Made by a program: the position numbers and the translations under genes. A stretch of DNA of 64,000 nucleotides. Origin: Polytrichum commune (taxonomy: Eukaryota; Streptophyta; Polytrichopsida; Polytrichales; Polytrichaceae). The stretch covers positions 39,774,440-39,838,439 of the forward strand of contig OX485807.1 in NCBI GenBank assembly GCA_950295325.1. The letters are read 5' to 3'. This document shows, piece by piece, positions 48,001 through 57,951 of this stretch. The notes below the pieces were generated by a model that saw only the letters and a program-made list of their open reading frames with translations, had not been told where the DNA came from and ran no database searches. Positions within the stretch are counted from its first letter, which is position 1; each line of letters opens with the position of its first letter.

Positions 48001-50092
48001 ATGGCCAAGTGATAAAGGAGGTTCTAGTGACTATAACAAATCAGCAACTCAGACTCAGGCTCAGGCTGCCACCGATGAAGCTGCGAGTGATAATATTCTT
48101 CGCGGTGCATCAACAGCTTCTTCTGGGGCTGAGAAGGAGGTCAGTATTACATCATCTCATAAGAACTTTGTCAATATGTTCAGGAGTGATTGACACACCA
48201 GAATTGTCTGTCTTCCATGCATACAGTGCAAAATGAAGATGGTAGTAATATTATAAATGTAATTGTCTCCTTGCAGCTCATTGAAGAAGCAGAGGTATCA
48301 GGTAGTGATGAGGAAATGGAAGAGGAGGAGGAAAAGGCTGAGAAAGAAGGAGAGTCCAGTGGATCTGAAGTAGAACCTGTTGAAGATGAAGTAAGCAATC
48401 CTACTTTAACTCCTCCTACATCTTATTGGGCTATGAATCAGACTCATTCGCAGATGATTGAAATTTTTGCCCTTACATGTGAAACCTGACCTTACAAGTT
48501 CGTATTTGATTGAGGATATTATTGCCATCCTTCAACTCAAGTGGAGTTTTTGTCTTGAATTGGTCCCCCTATCATGGTTGTTTTGCATACAAAATCAATA
48601 ATTCCACTTGTGGTGCATGCTCAGAGGTAGTGTTTGAATTTAAATGAAGAGCAACTTATCTTGGTTAGTTGAGGGCCAAAGCTCATTTTGGCACCTCTTG
48701 GCATGCCAAAATGATGGGTTTGGCCCTCAATGACACGATATCAGATGTTCTTCGTTCAAACCTCCACACTATCATCAAACATGCAGTGAAAAATTACGAA
48801 CATGGAAGGTATTGTATGCAAAACAACTAACTCCTGGGCAAAAGTCGTGTTGAGTTAAAAGGATAACTCTATTAGTGCCATAATTTTATTCGCCACCTGT
48901 GTTAACCTTAAAAGGACATAGGGTCTCAATATATGGCCATATACACAATTTATATGGGCCTCACCGAATTTTGAAATCATATTTTCTATAAATATGGGTT
49001 TGAAACCTTATTTTATACACTCTCGATTCAAAGTGAAATTCAAACAATACTTATACTTCACATTGATGATCAAAACACAGTGTATGTATTTGCATCTAAG
49101 GGCACCCATGCTGTATATTTGAACTTGAAGTCTCCAATAACATCAAGGTATATAATTGATTCAAAAAGTATACTTGAAGAATAAGTTGATATAAGATAGG
49201 GTCGCTTTTGACATAATTAGTGCTGAACGAAAATATGTACTTCAAATACATATTTTTGTGCATGGAGAGGCTCAGTCTGGGCCTCATGGAGGCTTAAGGA
49301 TTAAGCAGTATTTTCCCGATGATATGGCTGTCTATCTATCTATTTTATGAATAGGGTCTTTTGATGATGGAATTGGTCTTTTGGGCTACTTATCAGACAA
49401 ATTTTCAGATGACACAAGTCCTTTCGCCCTCATATGTGTTGCCAGCTTTGTGCGTCAGCTCAGAAGTGAAATCTGACGCTCCAAGTTCGTGACTGATTGA
49501 GGACATTGGTGCCACGGCTGTGTTAAGCAGTATATTTTTGATGACACGGCTGTCTATCTAAGTATTGTATACAGATGGAAGGATCAATTCATGATGGAAA
49601 TGGTTTTTGGGGGGTATACAAGACAGATCTTTAGACCATACAAGTCTTTTGCCCTCAAATGTGTTGCCAGCTATCCATCAGCTCAGAAGTGAAATCTGAC
49701 ATACAAGTTCATAATCGATTGAAAATATTAATATTGCCATAAGTTCATCGCCCACCTGTGTTAAGCATTACATTTCTAATGATATGACCGTCTTATACTA
49801 TTGTAAACAGATTGAAGGGTCTGTTGATGATGGAAGTGGGCGTTCGGAGGGTGAAGAAGAGTTTGTGGAGGATGATGCATACTGGGAATATGATGAATCT
49901 AGTCCGACACCAAGGCCTCCATCAACTGGGAAGGACAAGAAGGCCAGCATGCTTCGCCTCCGCTCATTTGACCAAGCATCAGCCGGCAGAGGTGCCCCTA
50001 TACTACGCAAATCTGTATCTCACACTACCAGAGTACCTTCCAGACGGCATTCATTCAAGCCCACAACTCAAAGCACAACCCAGAAAGAATAG
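45059..50092 (+). CDS. LPA1: P-loop NTPase, LPA1 / 2-phosphoglycerate kinase-related protein
   Basis: Seven exons agree in phase: 45059-45280, 45765-46039, 46373-46454, 46614-47126, 47396-48139, 48277-48390 and 49811-50092, giving 743 residues. The protein matches plant LPA1, named for low phytic acid mutants and distantly related to archaeal 2-phosphoglycerate kinase; the biochemical reaction in plants is not settled. The N-terminal domain has [17 protein letters not shown]. Walker A is GTSGCGKS (about residues 180-187). [54 protein letters not shown] and [16 protein letters not shown] follow, then [17 protein letters not shown]. The C-terminal third is acidic and disordered-looking, ending in a basic Ser/Thr tail. 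The P-loop and core blocks are intact, so it is likely functional. Flanking and intronic tandem repeats are described separately. Confidence 0.9.
49320..49840 (+). repeat. Tandem duplication of the intron 6 / exon 7 boundary
   Basis: Two decayed copies of the acceptor and first bases of exon 7 precede the real one (49811 ATTGAAGGGTCTGTTGATGA). They begin at 49355 (GGTCTTTTGATGATGGAATT) and 49575 (ATGGAAGGATCAATTCATGA), spacing 220 and 236 bp. Upstream boxes GGCTGTCTATCTA and GTGTTAAGCA, and downstream GTGTTGCCAGCT and CAGAAGTGAAATCTGAC, recur as well. A partial relative lies at 48440-48540. Confidence 0.8.
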
Positions 50093-51130
50093 AGCTTAAT
50101 TCAAATCGATTTCATTCCATGTGTCAATTTCCAGGAAGTCTATCGAGCCCCCACTATGCTGATTATGGTAGATACTGTGGGCATATTATGTATAGTGCGA
50201 CTTACCTTGGGCAAATGCATCATCACGCATGAAAATAGTGTGCAACCCCAGTTACCCTTGTCATGACCTCGTGATGTACCCACCTTTCCCTAGGCTAGAA
50301 GTCTCTTGAATGCACACTATGTTCAAGCTGATAGGAATATCCCAACCACAAACCTAGAAAGAGTTCAATTCAAATCAAGTCAATTCCATGTGTCATTTTC
50401 CAGAGTGTATTGAGCCCCCCCACTGCTAATTATGGGAAATAGAGTGGGCTTACATGTATAGTTTGACTTGCATCATCACAAATGAGATTAGTATGTAGCA
50501 TTAGTTAGGCATCTCATGTCATGTCCTTGTGTTATGCCTCACCTTCTTCCACTAGGTTAAAAGTCTCATAAATGCACACTGTTTCTAACCAGTAGAACTA
50601 TCCTAACCACACACCTAGAAAGAGCTCAATTTAAATCAAGTTGATTCCATGTGTCAATTTCCAAAGTGCTGATTATGGTAAATAGTGTGGCCGTGTATGT
50701 ATACAGTAGAACCCCTCTTTATTAATGGCCTTGGGCCTGGAGATTTGTATTAATGAAGAGGGATTGTTACAAGAGAGGGGCTCTAATGTTTGGCCCAGTC
50801 TCGACTAGGGACCGGAGATTTTCATTACTTCAGAGGGGATTAGTTAAGAGGGGTTCTACTGTAGTTTGACCATCATATCAATGGTGGGATTGTTTTAATT
50901 ATAAACATAGAATGAGCTTAATTCAAATATTGTCGATTCCTTGTGTCAATTTTGAGAAATTGTGATAAGCCCCACAACATTGATTATGGAAAATAGTTTG
51001 ACATGTTGTTCATAGTGTGACTTACCTTGGGCAACCTTATAGTGTGGCATGCTGTATCACTTATGAAAATAGTTTGCATGTCTAAATACACTTTTCATAT
51101 CTTATGATATACCACCACTTCCTTCCCCTT
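50084..51130 (+). repeat. Tandem array starting at the LPA1-like stop codon
   Basis: Units start AGAAAGAATAGAGCTTAATT (50084, containing the stop codon), AGAAAGAGTTCAATTC (50356), AGAAAGAGCTCAATTT (50618) and AGAATGAGCTTAATTC (50909). Each continues with ATTCCATGTGTCAATTTCC-like, GATTATGG.AAATAGTGTGG and later ATGCACACT boxes. Spacing is 262-272 bp. The third unit is shortened and holds a pogo-like MITE. Confidence 0.8.
50704..50861. mobile_element. 158-bp pogo-like MITE
   Basis: CAGTAGAACCCCTCTT and AAGAGGGGTTCTACTG are perfect inverted ends flanked by TA (50702-50703 and 50862-50863). No coding sequence. It interrupts the tandem array behind the LPA1-like gene, so it inserted after the array formed. 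Confidence 0.85.
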
Positions 51131-51836
51131 GCATAACATTATTCAAATCCGTAACAATGTTCTGTGGGACCGATAGTATTCCACAGAATACTCTTGGATA
51201 TTTCCCACATTCAAACTGAAATGCACACTATTTTCAATCCAATTGGAAGTATTGTATTGTAATCCAATGTGGGCCTTTCATGTAAAAATGAGTTGATTGA
51301 ATGGCACATGGTGTGCATTGACAACATTACTCCCAATGTTTAGTGTGGACATAAGTATATTCACCCTAAACTACACCTTTAACACCTATTACTAAGGCCC
51401 ACTATCATTTTGACATACCATGGTAATTCTGGTCGGTGTAACTTTTCTTGACCCAAGCCATTTTTTGCGCCCACAACATCATGTATCATATGTTCAAAAG
51501 TACAAGGAAGGTGAAAAAACTTATTTTTATGTAGAGCCTAGTAGTTTTAAAAATAAGCCAAAGTGATGTTGAAATCGGAGTCTAAGACCTTGAATTATTC
51601 TGTTGAGGTAAAATTAGGATGAATCAACCCCCCCAAAAAAAAAACCCTATAGGGATCACGTTTAGGCTACACCCCAATGATAGGTGTTCGGACACTTGAT
51701 CCGTATCATATGCTCAAAACTAGGAACATAGGATCAATTCTATCTACACCAACATGAATTATCGTTGGTTGAATTTTCAAATTCTAAAGCAGAGATTTAG
51801 CATGGGTTCTAGGGAATTACTATGGCCCACACTAAT
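51131..51836. other. Intergenic, nothing recognised
   Basis: AT-rich, no open frames of note. Confidence 0.4.
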
Positions 51837-52373
51837 GGGCAAGTTCCATGTGCCGGTCCTGGTCCGTTTTTTAAGTGGGTGAGAAACGGGTGACATCATC
51901 CAAAAAATGGGTGATGTCACCCGTTTTATGGAGGGGTACTTCTATGTGGGGTGCCGGTTTTTTTCGATTTCCTACTTTCTAACTAAATTTGGTGAGTGAT
52001 AAGACATGACACTTTATGAAGGTCACCGGCAATGAAGGTCATCTAGATTCTAAAAACATCATAAAATACACGTTCCCTAGGAGTACTCCTCAAAAGAAGG
52101 GACTAGAAGAACAAAGTATCCAAGGGTGTACCATAGGTGACCGGACGATCCGGTCACCGGAGCTTTCTAACTGGCACATGTCCTTCTTGTGACCGTTAGG
52201 ACCGCCGGTCCTTTGGCACCCGCTCTTGCACAACACAAAATGTGGGACACCCTTCCATGGGGGGTACCGGTCCTTGGGTGAGAAGGATGGGCACATGGCA
52301 CCACCCTCTTTTCACCAGCCCACCCATTTATTTTGAAAAAAACGGACCAGGACCGGCACATGGAACTTGGCCC
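51837..52373. mobile_element. 537-bp TIR element with TAAT flanks
   Basis: The ends GGGCAAGTTCCATGTGCCGG and CCGGCACATGGAACTTGGCCC (last 21 bp) are inverted repeats that extend through GTCCTGGTCCGTTTTTT, nearly 40 bp. TAAT flanks both sides (51833-51836 and 52374-52377) and may be the target duplication. Internal CACCCGTTTTATGG and ACGGGTGACATCA form a hairpin. Superfamily not assigned. Confidence 0.75.
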
Positions 52374-52429
52374 TAATAGGACTCATTAGTGTAGTTACAG
52401 TCGCGGCCGGAACCATATCGACTCTGGTT

Positions 52430-52460
52430 ACTTTTACTTTTACTTTTACTTTTACTTTTA
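52430..52460. repeat. (CTTTTA)n microsatellite
   Basis: Five near-perfect 6-bp units just upstream of the orphan ORF. Confidence 0.85.
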
Positions 52461-52760
52461 TCCATTTCCTGTTGCTTTTGTTATTCCAAAGTAAATTGAA
52501 AGCATATAATATTTCCTCATAAATACCGGCCCGGTTCCTTCTATTTCCACCATTTCCCATTTCAACCAAGCCCCTAAAGAGTGGTGAATGCGCTCAAGGA
52601 GTACCAAGTTTGTTTGTGAGGAAGAAGAATACTCAAGAAAAAGTAAGAGAATTGTTTCACACACACCTTTGTTTGTCTCGGCTTTGAGTGCATTAAATCG
52701 TGGTCAATTTTATAGCACTTGAAATTATTTTTTCCAAAGAACGCCAATCTTAAAATTTAA

Positions 52761-53333
52761 ATGGACAAATTACCCAAATCCTTGCTCAAGCTCAAGGCCG
52801 GAGTCACCATGGATGCCATTCGCATTCACCCAGGTCCCTTCACCGACCAAGACTCCCTTGCCAAGCTATTGGAGCTATTCCACTTCGACGTTCAAGATAT
52901 AACGACAAAAAAACGCCAAACAAAGTTGGCACATTTGACCAAACAAAGTTACGGAAACCGCATACTACGTGTTGGGAGCAAGCAATTCCGTTTCAAGGAG
53001 AGCAAATTGTTCAACTATTGGATCTACGTCGAAGAAGAACCGGCTACAAGTACGAGTAGGAATGATGTCGCCGAGATGATCACCGACCAAGATCATCGCA
53101 TTTTTGGAGAAGCGATTGCGATTAGGAGGCTAAAATCGAAAGGCTCCAAAGCTACAAAGAAAGGGGACTTGGAAGAATTTGCAACCGAGCTTATGAGAGT
53201 GGGCTCGGTGGATGATACTTTGGTGACGTTTCCTATGAGACCACCTTCCAAAATGTGGTCGGAATTTCCCAAACTCAAGAATACGGGAAAACTATTGATC
53301 TTGGGAAACGACAAGTTGGAGTGCTTTAAGTAG
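52761..53333 (+). CDS. Uncharacterised 190-residue protein, single exon
   Basis: I do not recognise this protein. The frame is bounded at 5' by TAA immediately before the ATG (52758-52760), so the start is well placed. The product is basic and looks folded in its first half: MDKLPKSLLKLKAGVTMDAI, then FTDQDSLAKLLELFHFDV. It continues with a Lys/Arg-rich stretch (TTKKRQTKLAHLTKQ), YWIYVEEE, RRLKSKGSKATKKGDLEEF and a C-terminus of KLLILGNDKLECFK. There is no signal peptide, membrane segment or zinc motif. Base composition is GC-richer than its flanks, which favours a real gene. It lies between two TIR elements, so it could also be a captured or element-derived gene. Confidence 0.5.
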   Translation: MDKLPKSLLKLKAGVTMDAIRIHPGPFTDQDSLAKLLELFHFDVQDITTKKRQTKLAHLTKQSYGNRILRVGSKQFRFKESKLFNYWIYVEEEPATSTSRNDVAEMITDQDHRIFGEAIAIRRLKSKGSKATKKGDLEEFATELMRVGSVDDTLVTFPMRPPSKMWSEFPKLKNTGKLLILGNDKLECFK

Positions 53334-53575
53334 TGTGGGTAGTAATTAGAGTGGGCCACATCAATTTTCAAATGTCTTAGTATCAAAGTGGAAGCATGTG
53401 TGATGATACCGTTTCAACGAAATTGCTTGTGGCGTGATGTGTATATCACCTATGTGAATTGTGCTCAATGAATTGATGCTCATGTGTTTTTTAAGATTCC
53501 ACTCTATACATTGATGAAGTGATCTCTACACTTTAAGAGGGGTCGTTAGTGTGAATTACACTACCAAAAAAAAAT

Positions 53576-53873
53576 GATATTTAGTGTTTGATACACTAAA
53601 TACGAACGCATACACTAAATATCAATAATCCTATGAAAGTAAGTAATATTAAATGTAAACTCAAACACTAAGTATCAATTATGGTAATATGTGGAAGTTA
53701 CATGTTTGAAATTGTGCTAGTAAGAATATGAGAAGAAAGGATATAATAAGGGAGGTTGCAATAAGGAAGGTAGCGGTACATTAATGTCTAATACTAATTG
53801 TCAAAAAATTGAAAAATAGTGTTGAGCATGGTAGGGTGGTAACAACACCAAATATAATCAAACACTAAATACC
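53576..53873. mobile_element. MITE with GATATTTAGTGTTTGAT ends
   Basis: GATATTTAGTGTTTGAT and ATCAAACACTAAATACC are inverted ends about 300 bp apart. A second ACACTAAATATC occurs just inside the left end, forming a local hairpin. The ends resemble those of 1263-1448. Confidence 0.65.
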
Positions 53874-54964
53874 ATATTTTCTTTAAAATTTCATAAACAT
53901 CTATAGTACTCACCTTTGATGTGATAGGCACCGTAGTATATATTGGACCAAAATTGTTGCAAGGAATGCTTAAGAAAAAAAGACACTCACATGGCTCCAT
54001 GTGTCTCCATGTGTTGAAAAGTGAAACTGACTTTAGCTTTCAATTACTTGGAATTGCAAGTCAACAGAGGAAGTCACTCTATTCAAAAGGTCACACTAAT
54101 GACACTATTTGATGTAGAGACGAGTTTGCAATTCAATGATGGTGTGAAGATGCTTGCTATACTACAAAATCTTAGTTAATTTTGAGGCATTGTTCACCAT
54201 TTCCCTCATAGCAAGTCATACATATACCTGGGGGGTGGACTCTTCATACAATGTACAAACTAACGTGAGTGTAAGAAGAGGTAATATGTGAGGCATTAGC
54301 ATACATAGTATACATAAGGGAGAGGTATGATTTTTCTCAAATATGTACATTTAGGAAAGGCTATTAAGAATTTTGAAGTAAACGTCAAGTGTACAAAAGG
54401 GGGCCCTAAGGGTTACAGGAAAAAAAGGCTGTAGATGTTAGTTTCACGCAACCCATGTTTCCATCCATTGTTGTCACATGGTAATAGCCCTCAATGACTA
54501 CATTGTTCATTCTTGTTGGGGTTTGTATTTTTGGGTTCTAGGTTTTATGAACTGGAGGCTCTTGGAGTGCTCAACAACTCCCTTGAGTTTTGATCTTTGG
54601 ATTGCGGCTAAGTTATTATGCTCTTGTCTTCATTCGTTTGATGCAATCGTTGAGTTACATGCTATGGATGAAAAAATGTTCAGTGAATTTTATAAGTAAT
54701 AAAGGCCTATTTAGCTCATGATTTTTATTTGTACACATAGTGGAGACATTTATCACATTAATATGAAAAGCTTACCATAAATACATGAGTCCAATTTCTA
54801 GCTTGCCATTTAGTACGTATACATTCGTTTTTCTTTGTAAACTTCTCATATATAGGGGGTTTAATTCCATAGTGATCCACGCACGTCATTTAGGTATCTA
54901 ATGAAGTCCCACCCCTTGGGCATGTATACCTTATCCAATATCAAAGTGAAGATTCATTTTTCTT
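53874..54964. other. Intergenic, nothing recognised
   Basis: AT-rich with short frames only. Confidence 0.4.
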
Positions 54965-55165
54965 TCCTTACATGATGATCATATAGGCTCCCCCTAATCA
55001 TGTTCATTATTAAGCCTATAATGGTTAACACATTTTGAGCATGTATTCCAATATCTTTTAAACACATGTCTTTATGGTGTTCATCCTTAAATCCAAACTT
55101 AACCACGTACCAGTAAAATAATTGTGTTTTACTAAGATAACTTACCAGATTAGTCCCCTTTCTTA
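54965..55165 (-). repeat. Dispersed repeat family E, copy 2
   Basis: On the reverse strand it follows 20150-20310 (AAAGACATGTGTTTAAAAG, GGGGGAGCCTATATGATCAT). Confidence 0.5.
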
Positions 55166-57951
55166 TCACACGTCAAATTCCACTTGGCCATTTCAACATA
55201 AGGTAGAAGCACCTATCATGGACAAATTTGGGAGCTCGTACGTCTGGCAATAATAAAATATTTTGACTGATGCTTAAAAGCTTTATTTAGCCAACAAACA
55301 TTTGTCTAAATTTTCAAACAATGAGAAACCAAAGTGTCTAAATCTTGAACATATTGATGGATTCCAAAATAGATAAATCAATATTTATTTATTTAAATTG
55401 GGATCTCCTTCATTCAAGTCTTCAAAATATAGTTGAACTTTGGTGTAGGTGACCTACTAAAGGAAACCCTCACCTTGTGTGAGGATCTAACTTAAGAAAA
55501 ACATGGCTAAGTCTTTTGAAGATGCTTAGCACAAAGTAAACTGAGGCAACTATGTTGTGAGTTGGCCATCAGTTGGTCATGTTGTGTCATTTGACAGTTG
55601 ATGTTCACTTGGCTGTTTTTTTTTTTTTTGTTTTGTTTTCTAGAGATGCCCAGTTAAAAAGAATCCTTGATTTGTCCAATTTAGTGATTAACCTTGATTT
55701 GGCCATCTTGTAGGTTCATTTGGGGTCACATGGGACCCCAAGTTTCATACAAACTTTTGTTATGCATAGTTAATCTATTCAAAATGGAAAAATGATCAAA
55801 AGTTAGATATGGTAATGAAGCATCTTCTTCCAAAAAAGAAAAAGGTTTGAAAGAAAATTGAATGAGCGGCCTAGGCAATTTTTTATGTGGGAGGGGGGTT
55901 GCACCATCCGGTCTAGGTATGTGCCCAGACTAGCAATAACCAACAACTCACTGAATCGTGTGGCAACACTTCACCAAACCCATGGCAAGTTTGTAGCCGG
56001 GCAAGTTTTTGAGATTTCATATGTCAAGCGTTGATTTCACATAGCAGTTCTTGGCCAATGGGGTTGAAAGTTTTTCATGGTAGCACTAATTGGCATTTGA
56101 AGAGCATCCACCATTGGGATTTTCCAAATTTTGATTATGAACGCCGATCCATTTAGTTAAAACTATTGGCTTCTTTGGGCAACATTTACATTGCAAGCAT
56201 TGTACAAGAATCACATTCAAGTGGATGTGATTGTTAAATTTTTTTTTTTGTAGTGCATTAGTATTGAGACTATGAAGAGATTCCCCATACCTTTTGCAAA
56301 ATCCATTAATCCAATAGGGAAGTTATCACATTTGTTGCCCATTTCATACCACCTCCTAAAAATTTGTTATAATCTACCTAATTATGACTCGTGAACAACC
56401 ACAAAAACGGTGAATTTTACATACTACAGACAACTTACAACCGTGTATCAACTTCCACCAAACATGCATTGAGGTCACTTTATTTGATTAGACACATTTA
56501 TTCAAGTGGTGTAAGGCAAGCTTTTAGTTTAGAATGGACAACCCACATACCGTAGGTGCTTATCCCACATTTCCAATAAGAAGATTTCTAAGGTAGAGGG
56601 TGCTATATCAAACACCCCACCCAAAAGCAACACCTATGCATGCCTCCCAATCTTGTACCCAGAACACAAGTTAAATTGTCCAAATATCTCCAACACAAAG
56701 TGGGCAAGTTTGAATGAAAATCAAAGAGTTTTTAGGTTAATGTGAGGATGGCCTTGGGCAATAAGTGGGAATGGCTGCAAGCATCATAACGTAGCTAGGG
56801 GTGGCTTGGTTACATGTATTTATTAGGATCGCACATGCAAAAGTTATGAGGGCTCTCTTTTGTTGATTTTAGTGCAAGGGCTGTATTGGTAGAAAACAAG
56901 GTTGATTTTGAGCAAAAATAAGGGTTGTTGTGGGCAAAATGCCAGACAGTTTTGGGGTTCATCTACAATGGAAGAAGTAGGGCTCTAGGGACACATTTAG
57001 GAAGCTGAGGGTAAGTAGCTACAAAAATTTGTAGTATATTCATATGATGTACAATTTATGCTATATTTTAGTTCGACTATGTCTAAGCCAATTTGCTAAG
57101 CCAATCATAGATACCACTTATGCAAATGGAATCCAAAAATAGGATAAATTGCTTGAAGCCTTTATTTGAGAACCCTCTATCTTAATGGCTACAGGATTTG
57201 CAGCCATTCCCACTTATTGGAAATGTTCACACTAGAAATAAGGGTATCCTCATGAGAAAAGCTTTCGAGGTGGGGCCATACTCACTCAAAATCATCTACA
57301 TCATCAATGACAATTATTGCCACAGCATCGAGTCAGTCATTTCGTTCACTTGATTCGAATCAAGACTAAAGGAGACGACAGTCCCCACTGATTGTATATG
57401 CCCACCACGCACTTATTGCTGACAGCCTTGCTACGAGTCTCAACCAAATAGAAGAAATAATAATGGGGAGACAACAACTAGAGAGCAAAAGAAGAAAATA
57501 AAGAGTAAGGGTACCAGAACCAATACCTACTGCTGCATTGAAACTTTTGTTGGTAGATTAACAATCATTCAAAACTCGCGTAGGTTTCACTCGTTTTCAT
57601 ACAAGTCCACAATATCAAACCACTTTTGAGAGCACTCTCACAAGATCCAAAATTCCTTGCATAGATTTTTCCTTCTGACTTTCAAATTGTAGTCCTCTAT
57701 CCTAGATAGGGAGGAGAAGTAACATGTGCTCGAATGATTGGGCACATGCAGATACCACAGGCAACCAATGACCGCTCGTTTCCGACTCTATATTAGTACT
57801 CAAATGATTCCTCTGAACTTAAAAAATACCAGAGATCCGGCTAACTTTTGATTCGAAACTGACTGCTAGTCACTTACACGCGGGTCTCCTTCTCTGTAAA
57901 GAAACCACTTCTACCAGTAATACAACTATGATGAGTATTCTAGAACGAGTG
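55166..57951. other. Intergenic, then 3' flank of U2AF65
   Basis: Low-complexity T runs (55617-55629, 56237-56250). No gene is recognised. The last few hundred bases probably hold the U2AF65 3' untranslated region on the reverse strand. Confidence 0.4.

Noticed and set aside
54478-54699. 73-codon hydrophobic frame
   Set aside because: Isolated in AT-rich DNA, with no start context, homologue or neighbouring exon to support it.
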